Assembly (NCBI GenBank): GCA_007751255.1
Contig: CP036296.1
Span: forward strand, 4,774,001 to 4,838,000
Source: Engelhardtia mirabilis
GTDB lineage: Bacteria > Planctomycetota > UBA1135 > GCA-002686595
DNA: 64,000 nt
Reading direction: 5' to 3'
Shown: positions 33,811-42,631 of the stretch, one piece after another
How the letters are laid out: every line of letters begins with the position of its first letter
Numbering within the stretch: the first letter of the stretch is position 1
The notes under the pieces: generated by a model
What the model was told of the DNA's origin: nothing
The model's input: the letters and a program-made list of their open reading frames with translations, nothing else
The model's database searches: none
Position numbers and translations under genes: made by a program

Positions 33811-36585
33811 TCAGGAACCCAGGTCGATGCGGCCCAGGTCGAGGGTCTCGCCGGCCTCGATCACGAGGCCCTCGAACTCGCGGGCGCGGTCCGAGTCCAG
33901 GATGCGGAGCAGGTAGCGTCCGGGTTGCAGGGGCGGGCACCACCAGCGGCCCGCACGGTCGCGCCAGATCCTGGTCCCGACCTCGGCCCCCTGCGCTTGC
34001 ACGGCGGCGTAGTTCGAGATCGACGCACCGGTCGCCCACTCGAAGCGCAGGCAACCGGGCTGCTCGAACCGGGCCTCGACCTCGGTCGTCTCGCCCGGCT
34101 CGAGCACGAGCGGGCCGACCACGAGGCTGCCGCAGGACGACGAGGTCACCTCGAGCATGACGGCACCCGGCGGCATGGGTCCGAGGGTCACGACCGGCGC
34201 GCCCGGCACCACCGCAGTCCGTCGCCGCGCGTCGGGCCCGGGGTCCTCGCCCTCCATCCACAGGTCGACGACGGCGTCGTCGAGGGGCCGCCCCGCCTGG
34301 TCTACGACTCGCATCGAGATCAGAGCGCTCTCCTCCTCGATGGCGGGCACGCTGAAGTCCTGACTCGGGCCACCAGGCACGATGCCGTCCCAACTAGCGA
34401 CTTCTCGCGAGCTCAATTGGCCCGGCCGGAACACCGACAGGGTGCCCTGCTGGTCGGACTGCAACTGGAGCTCGAAACGGCCGTCGGGTCCGCTGGCTCC
34501 CTGCGCCAGACCGGCGACGCTGAACTGTTCGGCCACAAACCTCAGCCCCCAACCCTCCAGGGGCTCGCCCGTCGCACTCACCAAGCGTCCGGCGATGAGA
34601 TGGAGCTGCGGCAGCTCGAAGTCGACCGTTCGAGTCCGCCCCTCCCGCGTGTCGATCGACTGCGAGACGCTGCGCCCGAACAACGTTGTCGAAGCGGCGG
34701 ACAGCCGTACGGCCGATCGCCGGGGAACCAGCGGCAGCACGTAGCGCCCGGCCGCGTCGGTCAGGGCCGCGATGCGCGCCTCCGACCACGGCATCATGTC
34801 TCCTGCAATGCCGAAGTACACGGCAGCGCCCTTGACCGGTCGACCGTCGCTGCCTGTGACCCGACCGGCGACCTCGACTCCGGGCTCGAGGGTGATCTCG
34901 CGCGACGCCTCGTCGCCTACCTCGTGATCGATCTGCTGCACGGCGAAACCGGCTGCTCGGACCGTCAAGAAGTACGGTCCGGGCGACAGGTCGTCGAGTC
35001 GTAGCCTCCCCGCTGCGTCCGTCAGACCGCTGGCTCCGGGTGGTTGGTCGCACGATTCGAAGGGCCCGCGATCTACCGACCGCACTTCGGTGACCCGAGC
35101 GATCGCGTCCACTGCCGCCCCAATCACCGGCTGACCGGCCGGATCGACCACGGTCAGGTCCACACCAGCCGATCCAGGGGCGAGCACCAACTCCACGTGA
35201 TCGGCGTCTCGCCCCATGAAGTTCGGCGTCGCCGATCCACGGGCCGACCAACCGGGCTTCGTCGCGTGGAGTCGGACCCGTCCCACGGCGCCGTCGAACT
35301 CGAAGCTCCCGTCATCCCTCGACCGTGCAACGGCCAGGATTCGACCTCCCCGTACCTGCGCGAAGACGACGGCGTCCGGAACGGCCATGCCACTCGGATC
35401 GACCGTGGTACCGCGAACTCGAGCGCTGCCGACCAGGTCGAACTCGATCGTGGCCGTGTGTCCAGCTTCGATGCGAGCAGTCCGCCGCTCGCCACCGGCC
35501 AGCTCGACCTCGTAGTCGCCGGGCACGATCCCGTCGAGCCTGAACCGTCCCTGTGAGTCGGTCCGCCCATTCGACGCGGGGGCCTCGATAGCCGAGCCGG
35601 GCCGGACGAGCAGCTCACGCCCCGCGACCGGACTGCCGGCACGATGAACTCGGATGGCGAGCGCGCCGTCGAGGACCGCGCTGGCGGCCGCGGCGGAGAC
35701 TGACTCCGACCGAACAGGAACCCGCTCGACGACTGCGATCGATTCGAGCTCCTCGAGCGCGCGACTCCCCTCGGCGACGCCGTGAACGAGGACCAGCCCC
35801 GCCTCCCCGGCTTCGATCGCCGCTCCCTCGCCGTGGCCCGAGCCGGCGAATAGCCCGCGCAGGCCCTCGCCGACGAACGCCACCGCCAGCAACACCAATG
35901 CGGCCCCGATCCAACTCTTCGCGCTTGTCATCAATGCTCCGACTCCGGCCAGGTTGACCGCGACTTCCGACTTGCTTGCAGCAGCGACGATCCGCTCTCT
36001 CAACGACCCCCACGAAGGGGCCGGATCGAATCCGGTGACCCAAGCCGGCAGCACCCCCGCCGGTAGCGACCGACGCAGGAGCGCCACGGCCCGGTGCAAC
36101 TGGCTGCGCACGGTTCCGGGGCTGCGTTCGAGGGTGTGGGCGATCTCGAGCGGTTCGAGGCCGTGGTGGAAGCGCAACAGGGCTACCGCGCGGTAGGGCT
36201 CGGGCAGGCCGTCGAGGGCCTCGAGCAGCGCCGCCGAGAGGTCCCGGTCGGCCGCCAACTGGGCGGGGTCGGGGGCTTCGAGGGCGGCGGTGAGCCGCTC
36301 GGGGTCGACCTCGCGCGCCTGTTCCCGCCGATGACGGCGCGCGCGGTTGGCCAGCACTCCGGCCAACCAGGCGGCGACGAACCCCTCGCTGGCGAAGTCC
36401 TCGGGGGACTCGATCGCGACCATGAAGGTCTGCTGCACCAGGTCCTCGGCGGTGGCGACGTCACCGACCAGGTGCAGGGCCAGCTTGACCAGCTCGGGCG
36501 CGGTGGCGTCGAAGACCTCACCCAAGAGGCGCGGGTCGCGGCGGCGTCGCCAGGCGAGGAAGAGCTCTGTGGACGGGTCGTTCAC
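33811..36585 (-). CDS. ECF sigma factor fused to membrane helix and carboxypeptidase-regulatory-like domains (copy 2)
   Basis: A protein of 924 residues. The GTG at 36585 is chosen because the product then aligns with the other copies (NDPSTELFLAWRR) and the conserved upstream motif has the same spacing. Sigma regions 2 (LALHLVGDVATAEDLVQQTF) and 4 (IAHTLERSPGTVRSQLHRAV) are intact. The pre-helix motif is MTSAKSW, followed by the helix IGAALVLLAVAFVGEGLRGLF. The extracytoplasmic part holds repeats such as SARVRGTTVDPSGMAVPDAVV and VEVAGRVTGSDGRPVKGAAVY. It lies 128 bp upstream of copy 1 on the same strand. Such fusions belong to the planctomycete-type ECF groups with C-terminal extensions; target promoters are unknown, but autoregulation of the array is suggested by the shared promoter motif. 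Confidence 0.85.
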   Translation of the reverse strand: MNDPSTELFLAWRRRRDPRLLGEVFDATAPELVKLALHLVGDVATAEDLVQQTFMVAIESPEDFASEGFVAAWLAGVLANRARRHRREQAREVDPERLTAALEAPDPAQLAADRDLSAALLEALDGLPEPYRAVALLRFHHGLEPLEIAHTLERSPGTVRSQLHRAVALLRRSLPAGVLPAWVTGFDPAPSWGSLRERIVAAASKSEVAVNLAGVGALMTSAKSWIGAALVLLAVAFVGEGLRGLFAGSGHGEGAAIEAGEAGLVLVHGVAEGSRALEELESIAVVERVPVRSESVSAAAASAVLDGALAIRVHRAGSPVAGRELLVRPGSAIEAPASNGRTDSQGRFRLDGIVPGDYEVELAGGERRTARIEAGHTATIEFDLVGSARVRGTTVDPSGMAVPDAVVFAQVRGGRILAVARSRDDGSFEFDGAVGRVRLHATKPGWSARGSATPNFMGRDADHVELVLAPGSAGVDLTVVDPAGQPVIGAAVDAIARVTEVRSVDRGPFESCDQPPGASGLTDAAGRLRLDDLSPGPYFLTVRAAGFAVQQIDHEVGDEASREITLEPGVEVAGRVTGSDGRPVKGAAVYFGIAGDMMPWSEARIAALTDAAGRYVLPLVPRRSAVRLSAASTTLFGRSVSQSIDTREGRTRTVDFELPQLHLIAGRLVSATGEPLEGWGLRFVAEQFSVAGLAQGASGPDGRFELQLQSDQQGTLSVFRPGQLSSREVASWDGIVPGGPSQDFSVPAIEEESALISMRVVDQAGRPLDDAVVDLWMEGEDPGPDARRRTAVVPGAPVVTLGPMPPGAVMLEVTSSSCGSLVVGPLVLEPGETTEVEARFEQPGCLRFEWATGASISNYAAVQAQGAEVGTRIWRDRAGRWWCPPLQPGRYLLRILDSDRAREFEGLVIEAGETLDLGRIDLGS

Positions 36586-36606
36586 GGTGAACTGGCGCGT
36601 GGCGCC

Positions 36607-36620
36607 CGCCCAGCGTTGCA
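36607..36620 (-). promoter_or_regulatory. Conserved -35-like motif, sigma copy 2
   Basis: On the gene strand it reads TGCAACGCTGGGCG, identical over 14 nt to the motif of copy 1, and is preceded by GGAACC. It begins exactly 35 nt before the GTG at 36585. The presumed -10 region differs from the other three copies. Confidence 0.65.
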
Positions 36621-36650
36621 GGTTCCCGGCGGATTCTCGACGCCTCCGCG

Positions 36651-39416
36651 TCAGTCGAGCGCGACTTGCCCCAGCTCCAGCGTCTCGCCGGCGACCACGA
36701 CGAGCCCTCGGCACGGCACAAGCGGCTCGCCGTCGCGATCCACCAGCAAGAGGTCGTAGGTGCCGGGTTGGAGCGGTCCGACCCGCCAACGCCCGTCGCC
36801 CATGCGGGTCGCAGCCTCGGTCAGGCCGGGGCTCTCGGTCGACCGCGCAAAGACCGCGGGCTCGACGACGTCGGCCGTCGGCCGCCAACTGAGGTCGATG
36901 TTACCGGCCTCGAGGATCGCCGCCGTGCCGAGGTCGCGCAGCTCCCCTGCGCGGAGCTCGACCTCACCGAGGGACAGCCGCCCGCGATCGGCCGTGCGGA
37001 CCTCGACGCGCACGGGACCCGGCGCGAGCTGTCCGACCTCGAGCACACCGGTTGCAGGTTCGACCGGCTCGAGGCTGCCCATGGTCGGGTAGCCCTCGCG
37101 CTCTACCGCGTAGCCGATCTGCGCACCCGACAGGGGCCTGCCCGCACCGTCGACCACCGCGATCCGAAAGCCCGCATCGGGGAAGCGCTCGGACTCGACC
37201 CACAGGTCCACGCGATCGCCCGGACGCACGTCACAACGCTCGGCCACGGGCGGCAGGCCCCCGCGTGCGGGCGGCATCGCGACCAGGCAACCTGGCTCCG
37301 TCCCGGCGGCGTCGACCTCGAAGGAGCCGTCGGCGCCGGTGGCCTCTTGTCGGCCGCGCGCGACCAGGTCGCCGCGGGTCTCGAAGGCCACCCACCAGCC
37401 CGCGAGGGGCTCGCCGTCGGGGCCGCGCAGGCGACCGCCGATCCGCGCGTCGGGTGCGAGGGTCAACTCGACCGTGGTCAGCTCGCCGGCGCGCAGGGCA
37501 CGGGTCGCCCGGGCGCCGGACTCGTCCGCGCCGGCGCGGCGAGCGGTGATGGTCGCCTCGGGATCGGGCTCGACGCCGTCCAGACGGAAAGCCCCATCGC
37601 CGTCGGTAAGCGTCGTCACGCGCGCGAACTCCACGCCGCTGGGACCTGCGACCTGGGCCCCGGCCAGCGGCCGCCCCTGCGGGTCGCGCACGTGTCCAGC
37701 CACCGTCGCTCCGTCGGTCAGACGCAGGGTCACGCGCGTCGTGCGACCCGGTTCGAGCTCGACCGTGCGCGACTCGCCGACGCGACCCGGCGCGCGAGCG
37801 CCGACCGCCACGGTGGCCGCGGGCAGGGACTCGAAGCGAAAGCGCCCCTGGTCGTCGACCCGCACGGCCCGCGGCCGCAGGCCCAGGGTGATGCCCTCGC
37901 CACGGCGCCGCATCTCGACCTCGGTCCAAAGGGCCAGCTCGGCCCAGGTGCCGGGCACCGGATCGCCGCGCTCGTCCACGGCGAGCCCCTCGAGCACCGC
38001 GGACTCGGCGTGCATGACCAGCCGGACGTCGATCGTCGTGCGCGGCTTGGCGTCGGCCCAGACCGTGTCGAGCACGTGGTAGTCCGGGTGCTCAGCGACC
38101 AGTCGCAAATCACTGCCGGCCCCGTCGATCGTGAAGCGGCCGTCGGCGTCGCTGACGGCTACCTCCATCGGCGGCGCGTGGCGATTCAGGGCCAGGATCC
38201 GCGCGCCCGCGATCGGCTCGTCCAGGGCGTCGACGACGTTGCCTTCGACGCGCGCCAACTGCGCCAGATCGATCTCGATCGACTTCGACTCGTCCCTCCC
38301 GATGGCTCCGTCGCGCCAGATGCCGCCGGCAACCTCCACGGCGAACGAACACGGGGGAAGTCGGTCGACGACGGCCAGCCCGCGCTCGTCGGTCTTGCGC
38401 CAGCGCGCGTTGAGCTCCGGATCGGGCCCGTCGACACGCAGACGCAGCTCGCGCCCGGCGACCGGGCGACCGTCCGCATGGATGTGAATCGTCACGCTCC
38501 CGTCCGCTGCAGAGTCGTCCACGGTGGATCCGATCGGCGAGTGTGCGCCAGGAACGTCGACTGCAGACGATAGCAGCGCTGACCGCTCGGTGTCGGCGGG
38601 CGTCGTCAGCGCGACCAGTGCGTCGCCGCCGGCCTCGGGACTGGCGGTCGGTGCAGCGGGGGCCGCGTCGCGGCCGCCCTCGAACACGATCAGGGCGAGT
38701 AGGGAAACGGCCGCCGCGGCCGCTGCGATCCAGATCTTGGTGGTCACGATCAGTGCTCCCGCATGGGTGAGGGCGGTGAGCGACCCCGCGACCAGGCCGG
38801 GCTTGGTGCCCGCGGCCAGGACCGCCTCGCGGACGCCAGCGAGCGAGGCTCGAGCATCGAACAGCGGCAGGATCCCCAGGGCCGCACCAGTTGGCAGCGC
38901 CCGCCGGAGTTGCTCCAGAGCCCGGTGCAACTGCACGCGCACGGTCCCCGGCGCGCGGCCGAGGGCGTGGGCGATCTGCGCCGGCTCGAGGCCGTGGACC
39001 AGCCGCAGCACCGCCGCCTGGCGGTAGGGCTCGTCCAGGGCGTCGAGGGCCTCGAGCACCGCGGCGGAGAGCTCACGGTTCGCCGCCAACTCGGCCGGGT
39101 CCGCGGCGGCGAGGGCGCGCTCGACCCGCTCCGGGTCGATCCGCCTCGCGCGGTCGCGGTGCACCCGCCGGGCGCGGTTGGCCAGGATCCCCGCCAGCCA
39201 GGCCTCGACCCCGCGCGCGGCGTCGAAGAGCTCGGGCGCCTCGATGGCCGCCAGGAAGGTCTGCTGCACCAGGTCCTCGGCCACCTGCGCGTCCCCCACC
39301 AGGTGCAGGGCCAGGCGCAAGAGGCCCGGCGCAGTGGCGTCGAACACGGCCTCCAGGGAGGCCGCGTCCCGGCGCCCGCGCCAGGTCAGGAAGTGCCGTG
39401 TGGAGAGGTCGTTCAC
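36651..39416 (-). CDS. ECF sigma factor fused to membrane helix and carboxypeptidase-regulatory-like domains (copy 3)
   Basis: A protein of 921 residues with a GTG start (NDLSTRHFLTWRGRR). Region 2 (LALHLVGDAQVAEDLVQQTF) and region 4 (IAHALGRAPGTVRVQLHRAL) are intact; region 4 is the most diverged of the four. The pre-helix motif is VTTKIW, then the helix IAAAAAAVSLLALIVF. The extracytoplasmic part has carboxypeptidase-regulatory-like units (LARVEGNVVDALDEPIAGARI; TVAGHVRDPQGRPLAGAQV; ARIGGRLRGPDGEPLAGWWV). It lies 65 bp upstream of copy 2. The first ~190 residues are well conserved among copies while the sensor half varies, which suggests that the copies answer different external signals. 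Confidence 0.85.
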   Translation of the reverse strand: MNDLSTRHFLTWRGRRDAASLEAVFDATAPGLLRLALHLVGDAQVAEDLVQQTFLAAIEAPELFDAARGVEAWLAGILANRARRVHRDRARRIDPERVERALAAADPAELAANRELSAAVLEALDALDEPYRQAAVLRLVHGLEPAQIAHALGRAPGTVRVQLHRALEQLRRALPTGAALGILPLFDARASLAGVREAVLAAGTKPGLVAGSLTALTHAGALIVTTKIWIAAAAAAVSLLALIVFEGGRDAAPAAPTASPEAGGDALVALTTPADTERSALLSSAVDVPGAHSPIGSTVDDSAADGSVTIHIHADGRPVAGRELRLRVDGPDPELNARWRKTDERGLAVVDRLPPCSFAVEVAGGIWRDGAIGRDESKSIEIDLAQLARVEGNVVDALDEPIAGARILALNRHAPPMEVAVSDADGRFTIDGAGSDLRLVAEHPDYHVLDTVWADAKPRTTIDVRLVMHAESAVLEGLAVDERGDPVPGTWAELALWTEVEMRRRGEGITLGLRPRAVRVDDQGRFRFESLPAATVAVGARAPGRVGESRTVELEPGRTTRVTLRLTDGATVAGHVRDPQGRPLAGAQVAGPSGVEFARVTTLTDGDGAFRLDGVEPDPEATITARRAGADESGARATRALRAGELTTVELTLAPDARIGGRLRGPDGEPLAGWWVAFETRGDLVARGRQEATGADGSFEVDAAGTEPGCLVAMPPARGGLPPVAERCDVRPGDRVDLWVESERFPDAGFRIAVVDGAGRPLSGAQIGYAVEREGYPTMGSLEPVEPATGVLEVGQLAPGPVRVEVRTADRGRLSLGEVELRAGELRDLGTAAILEAGNIDLSWRPTADVVEPAVFARSTESPGLTEAATRMGDGRWRVGPLQPGTYDLLLVDRDGEPLVPCRGLVVVAGETLELGQVALD

Positions 39417-39436
39417 CGGGGGGTCTGCACCAGAGC

Positions 39437-39451
39437 CGCCCCATCGTTACA
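39437..39451 (-). promoter_or_regulatory. Conserved -35-like motif, sigma copy 3
   Basis: On the gene strand it reads TGTAACGATGGGGCG and begins exactly 35 nt before the GTG at 39416. GTGCAG follows at the same position as in copies 1 and 4. It is preceded by GGAATTCC. Confidence 0.65.
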
Positions 39452-39549
39452 GGAATTCCGGCAACCGCGGTCCGCCGCTCGCTCGGTGGTCGGGCCGAGT
39501 GAAGGCCTTCCGGAGGCCGCGCTACACGAAGCTCCGAGTCGAGCCTCCT

Positions 39550-42303
39550 CTAGCGACTGAAGTCGACGGGACCGACCGCGAGGACCTCGCCCGCGGCGAC
39601 CACCAGGTCCTCGAGTCGGTGCTCCTCGCCGCCGCTCGACAGCGCGAGCGAATAGCGCCCGGGCTGCAGCGGGGGGCAGCGCCACTGGCCTCCAGCGTCG
39701 CGCCAGAGGCTGTCGACCTGGTGTCCCTCGCTGTCCTGCAGCTCGACCTCGCCCGCCCCGCGCGGGCTCCAGTCGAGGGCGATCGAGCCCGGCTCGGCGA
39801 GGGTGATCGTGTGCTCGACCGTCGAGCCGGCCACGAGCTCGAAGCTCTCCGACCGCAGCCGACCGTGGGCGGGGGACTCGATCAGGACGCTCACGGGACC
39901 GGGCGGTCGACGGCCGAGGTCGAGGGTGGACTGCCCCTCGGTCAAGAGGCCACTCGCCAACGAACGATTGCGACGGTCGACGACCACGTAGCGCGCGCCC
40001 ACGGCGGGCAGGCCCCGCGCGTCGACGATCGACAGGAGCAGCCCCGCCGTGTCCGCTGGATCGCCGCCGAGGACCAAGTCGTGGGGAGACTGCGACGGCC
40101 GCACGCCCTCGAAGGAGCCGCTGTCGGCGAAGCCGCCGACGTCCGGCGTGTCGACGTACAGCGTGCCGATCGAATCGGGACGCACCACGACTGCGAAGCC
40201 GCCGTCGTCCTCGGCCGTCGCCCCCGCGGCGCCCTGTGGATCGCCGTCGTCGGGGATGAAGATCAGGGACGCCCGGCCGACCGGCGAGCCGTCGGCGAAG
40301 ACGACCCGGCCGCTGATCGATTCGGCGGGCGGGAAGGTCAACAAGAGGTCGTCGATCCCCGCGCCGGCGAGTCGGACCTCGGTCGACGTGCGCAGGATGC
40401 GCGAGTCATTCACCTGCGCGAGGATCTGGACCGACCGCTCGAGCGGCACCGCGCGGAGCACGAAGCGCCCGTCGTCATCGGTCTCGACGGTGACGCCGCC
40501 GCCGCGCTCGAAGCCGAGTGGCCCGCTGGCTCCCTGACGACTTACCGTCGCGCCGGCCACGGGGCGTCCGTCGGCGCCGACCACTTGCCCGGCGACGGTG
40601 CCCCCGCGCTCGAGTGCAATCGCCATCTCGCGCGAAGCGGACAGCTCGACCTGCGTCCGGACATCGGCGAAGCCATCGGCCCAGACCGTGAGCAGGTAGT
40701 CACCCCGCGCCAGCCCGCCGAGCCGCAGAGTCCCGTCCGTGCTGGATCGCCCACCGCCACCGGGCGGTAGGTCGGTCACCTGCATCCCACCCCGGAACTG
40801 GGTCGCGCCCTCGACCAACACGGGTGCGAGGTCGACCAGGGCCCCGGGCACGGGTCCGCCGCCGTCGTCCGTCAGATGCAGGTCGAGCCAGGTCTCTCCC
40901 GCCTGGAGCACGAGCTCGACGCCGAGCACGTCACGTGAGAGGAACCGCGGATGGAACGTCTGCGCCGCCGAGTAGCCGGGGAGCGTCGCGCGCAGCTCGA
41001 TCTGCGTCCTGGCACCGTCGAACTCGAAGCGCCCTTCGCGGTCCGTGCGGGCGACGGCTTGCGGCTCCCCGTCGCGCGGCAGGCACCAAACTCGGGCCTC
41101 CGCCAGGGGCATGCCCGCGCCATCGACCACGCGGCCGGCGACCCGCGACGAGTCGGCGAGGTCGAATTCGGCCACGGCCGGCTCACCGGCCACTAACTCG
41201 ACGGTCCGGGTGAGCCCGCCGCCGAGCTCGACGGTCGCCGTTCCCTCGCGCAGCTCGCCCACGCGCGCGCGGCCGTCCGAGTCCGTCACGCCACTGACCT
41301 CGACGCTCGTGGACGCTGCGCCATCGCCGCGCGCGACGAAGTGTCGACCCTCGACCGGAATGCCGCCGCGGCGGACCGCAATGGTGAGCAGCGGCCGCGG
41401 ATCGACGGCAGCGACTCGGGCCTGCGGCTGCGTGGGCTCGACCTCAACCCGCGAAGCGTCGACGGGGCCGAGCCCGGAGACGTCCGGCGTGGTGACGGCG
41501 TCGAGGGACGACAGGCTGGCGCCACCGCTGGGCGAGTGCGCCGCGACCGGTTCGCCGGAGGCGGCCTCGGGCCGCAGGAACGCGCCGCCGACGGCGACGG
41601 CGGTGGTGACGATCAGGGCGACGACGATCCAGCTCTTGAGTCCCATGACGAGGGCGAGGGCGCCCGCGGCGCCCGTAGGAATCGGAGCCCCGGCGGCCCG
41701 CGCGAGAACGGTCTCGCGCAGGCGTCCGAGGCGGGCTTCAGCGTCGATCGTCAACATCCAGACCGGCAGCGCGCCGGCCGGGACCGCCCGCCGCAGGAGC
41801 TCCGCCGCGCGGTGGAGCTGGCTGCGTACGGTCCCCGGACTGCGCCGCAGGGCGTGGGCGACCTCCGCCGGCGAGAGGCCGTGGCGGAAGCGCAGCAGGG
41901 CGGGCTCGCGGTAGAGCTCGGGCAGGGCGTCGAGGGCGCGTAGGAGCGCCGCCGAGAGCTCGCGGTCCGCGAGCGCCTCGGACGGGTCCTCGCCACCGAG
42001 CACCCGCTCGAGCCGCTCGGGGTCGAGCTCACGCCGCCGCTCCCGGTGCACCCGCCGGGCCCGGTTGGCCAGGATTCCCGCCAACCAGGCGCCGGCGGGG
42101 CGCTCGCCGTCGAAGCGCTCGGGCGCCTCGATCGCGGCCAGGAAGGCCTGCTGGACCAGGTCCTCGGCCGTCGCCCCGTCGCCCACCAGGTGCAACGCCA
42201 GCTTCAGAAGCTCTGGCGCCACCGCGTCGAAGACCCGCGCCAGGAACCGCGGATCGCCGCCGCGGCGCCAAGCCACGAAGTCGGCTGTGACTGAATCGGA
42301 CAC
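39550..42303 (-). CDS. ECF sigma factor fused to membrane helix and carboxypeptidase-regulatory-like domains (copy 4)
   Basis: A protein of 917 residues. The GTG at 42303 gives SDSVTADFVAWRRGGD, aligned with the other copies; a longer frame exists but crosses the conserved promoter motif. Region 2 (LALHLVGDGATAEDLVQQAF) and region 4 (VAHALRRSPGTVRSQLHRAA) are intact. The pre-helix motif is MGLKSW, then the helix IVVALIVTTAVAVGGAFL. Extracytoplasmic units include SSRVAGRVVDGAGMPLAEARV and GTVAGQVVGADGRPVAGATV. It is the first gene of the array, 133 bp upstream of copy 3. No anti-sigma factor gene is found near any copy, so control probably runs through the attached extracytoplasmic domain. Confidence 0.85.
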   Translation of the reverse strand: MSDSVTADFVAWRRGGDPRFLARVFDAVAPELLKLALHLVGDGATAEDLVQQAFLAAIEAPERFDGERPAGAWLAGILANRARRVHRERRRELDPERLERVLGGEDPSEALADRELSAALLRALDALPELYREPALLRFRHGLSPAEVAHALRRSPGTVRSQLHRAAELLRRAVPAGALPVWMLTIDAEARLGRLRETVLARAAGAPIPTGAAGALALVMGLKSWIVVALIVTTAVAVGGAFLRPEAASGEPVAAHSPSGGASLSSLDAVTTPDVSGLGPVDASRVEVEPTQPQARVAAVDPRPLLTIAVRRGGIPVEGRHFVARGDGAASTSVEVSGVTDSDGRARVGELREGTATVELGGGLTRTVELVAGEPAVAEFDLADSSRVAGRVVDGAGMPLAEARVWCLPRDGEPQAVARTDREGRFEFDGARTQIELRATLPGYSAAQTFHPRFLSRDVLGVELVLQAGETWLDLHLTDDGGGPVPGALVDLAPVLVEGATQFRGGMQVTDLPPGGGGRSSTDGTLRLGGLARGDYLLTVWADGFADVRTQVELSASREMAIALERGGTVAGQVVGADGRPVAGATVSRQGASGPLGFERGGGVTVETDDDGRFVLRAVPLERSVQILAQVNDSRILRTSTEVRLAGAGIDDLLLTFPPAESISGRVVFADGSPVGRASLIFIPDDGDPQGAAGATAEDDGGFAVVVRPDSIGTLYVDTPDVGGFADSGSFEGVRPSQSPHDLVLGGDPADTAGLLLSIVDARGLPAVGARYVVVDRRNRSLASGLLTEGQSTLDLGRRPPGPVSVLIESPAHGRLRSESFELVAGSTVEHTITLAEPGSIALDWSPRGAGEVELQDSEGHQVDSLWRDAGGQWRCPPLQPGRYSLALSSGGEEHRLEDLVVAAGEVLAVGPVDFSR

Positions 42304-42631
42304 TGGAACCCTTGCACCCACAGCGCCCGATCGTTGCACGGATCGAGCGATTCGTCGGGGACCGTCGCCGAGGGAGGCATCGCCGGCCGATCGAGAACGC
42401 ATCGATTCGGGACCCCGGCGAGCTGGGGGCCCGACGCGGTCGGCGGCCGTCGCGCGCCCCCTGGCGGCGACGCGTGCGCGCCCCCACTCGGCGAGGGGGC
42501 CGGCGGGGGGCTCGGACGGCGATCCGCGCCAGGCACGGGCCGACGGGCGGCCGACCCCCGCGCTTCCCGTGCGCGCTGCGGCGCAGGGGCGTCGGCCGCT
42601 GCCGCTCCGGTGTTCCTACAATCGCGCCGCT
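42304..42631. other. Divergent intergenic region between sigma copy 4 and hydrolase
   Basis: These 328 bp hold the promoter motif of sigma copy 4 next to its start. The rest should contain the promoter of the hydrolase gene, which I cannot place. No RNA gene or repeat was seen; ORFs crossing it are extensions or shadows of the flanking genes. Confidence 0.4.
42324..42338 (-). promoter_or_regulatory. Conserved -35-like motif, sigma copy 4
   Basis: On the gene strand it reads TGCAACGATCGGGCG and begins exactly 35 nt before the GTG at 42303. GTGCAAG follows at the position shared with copies 1 and 3. Confidence 0.65.
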
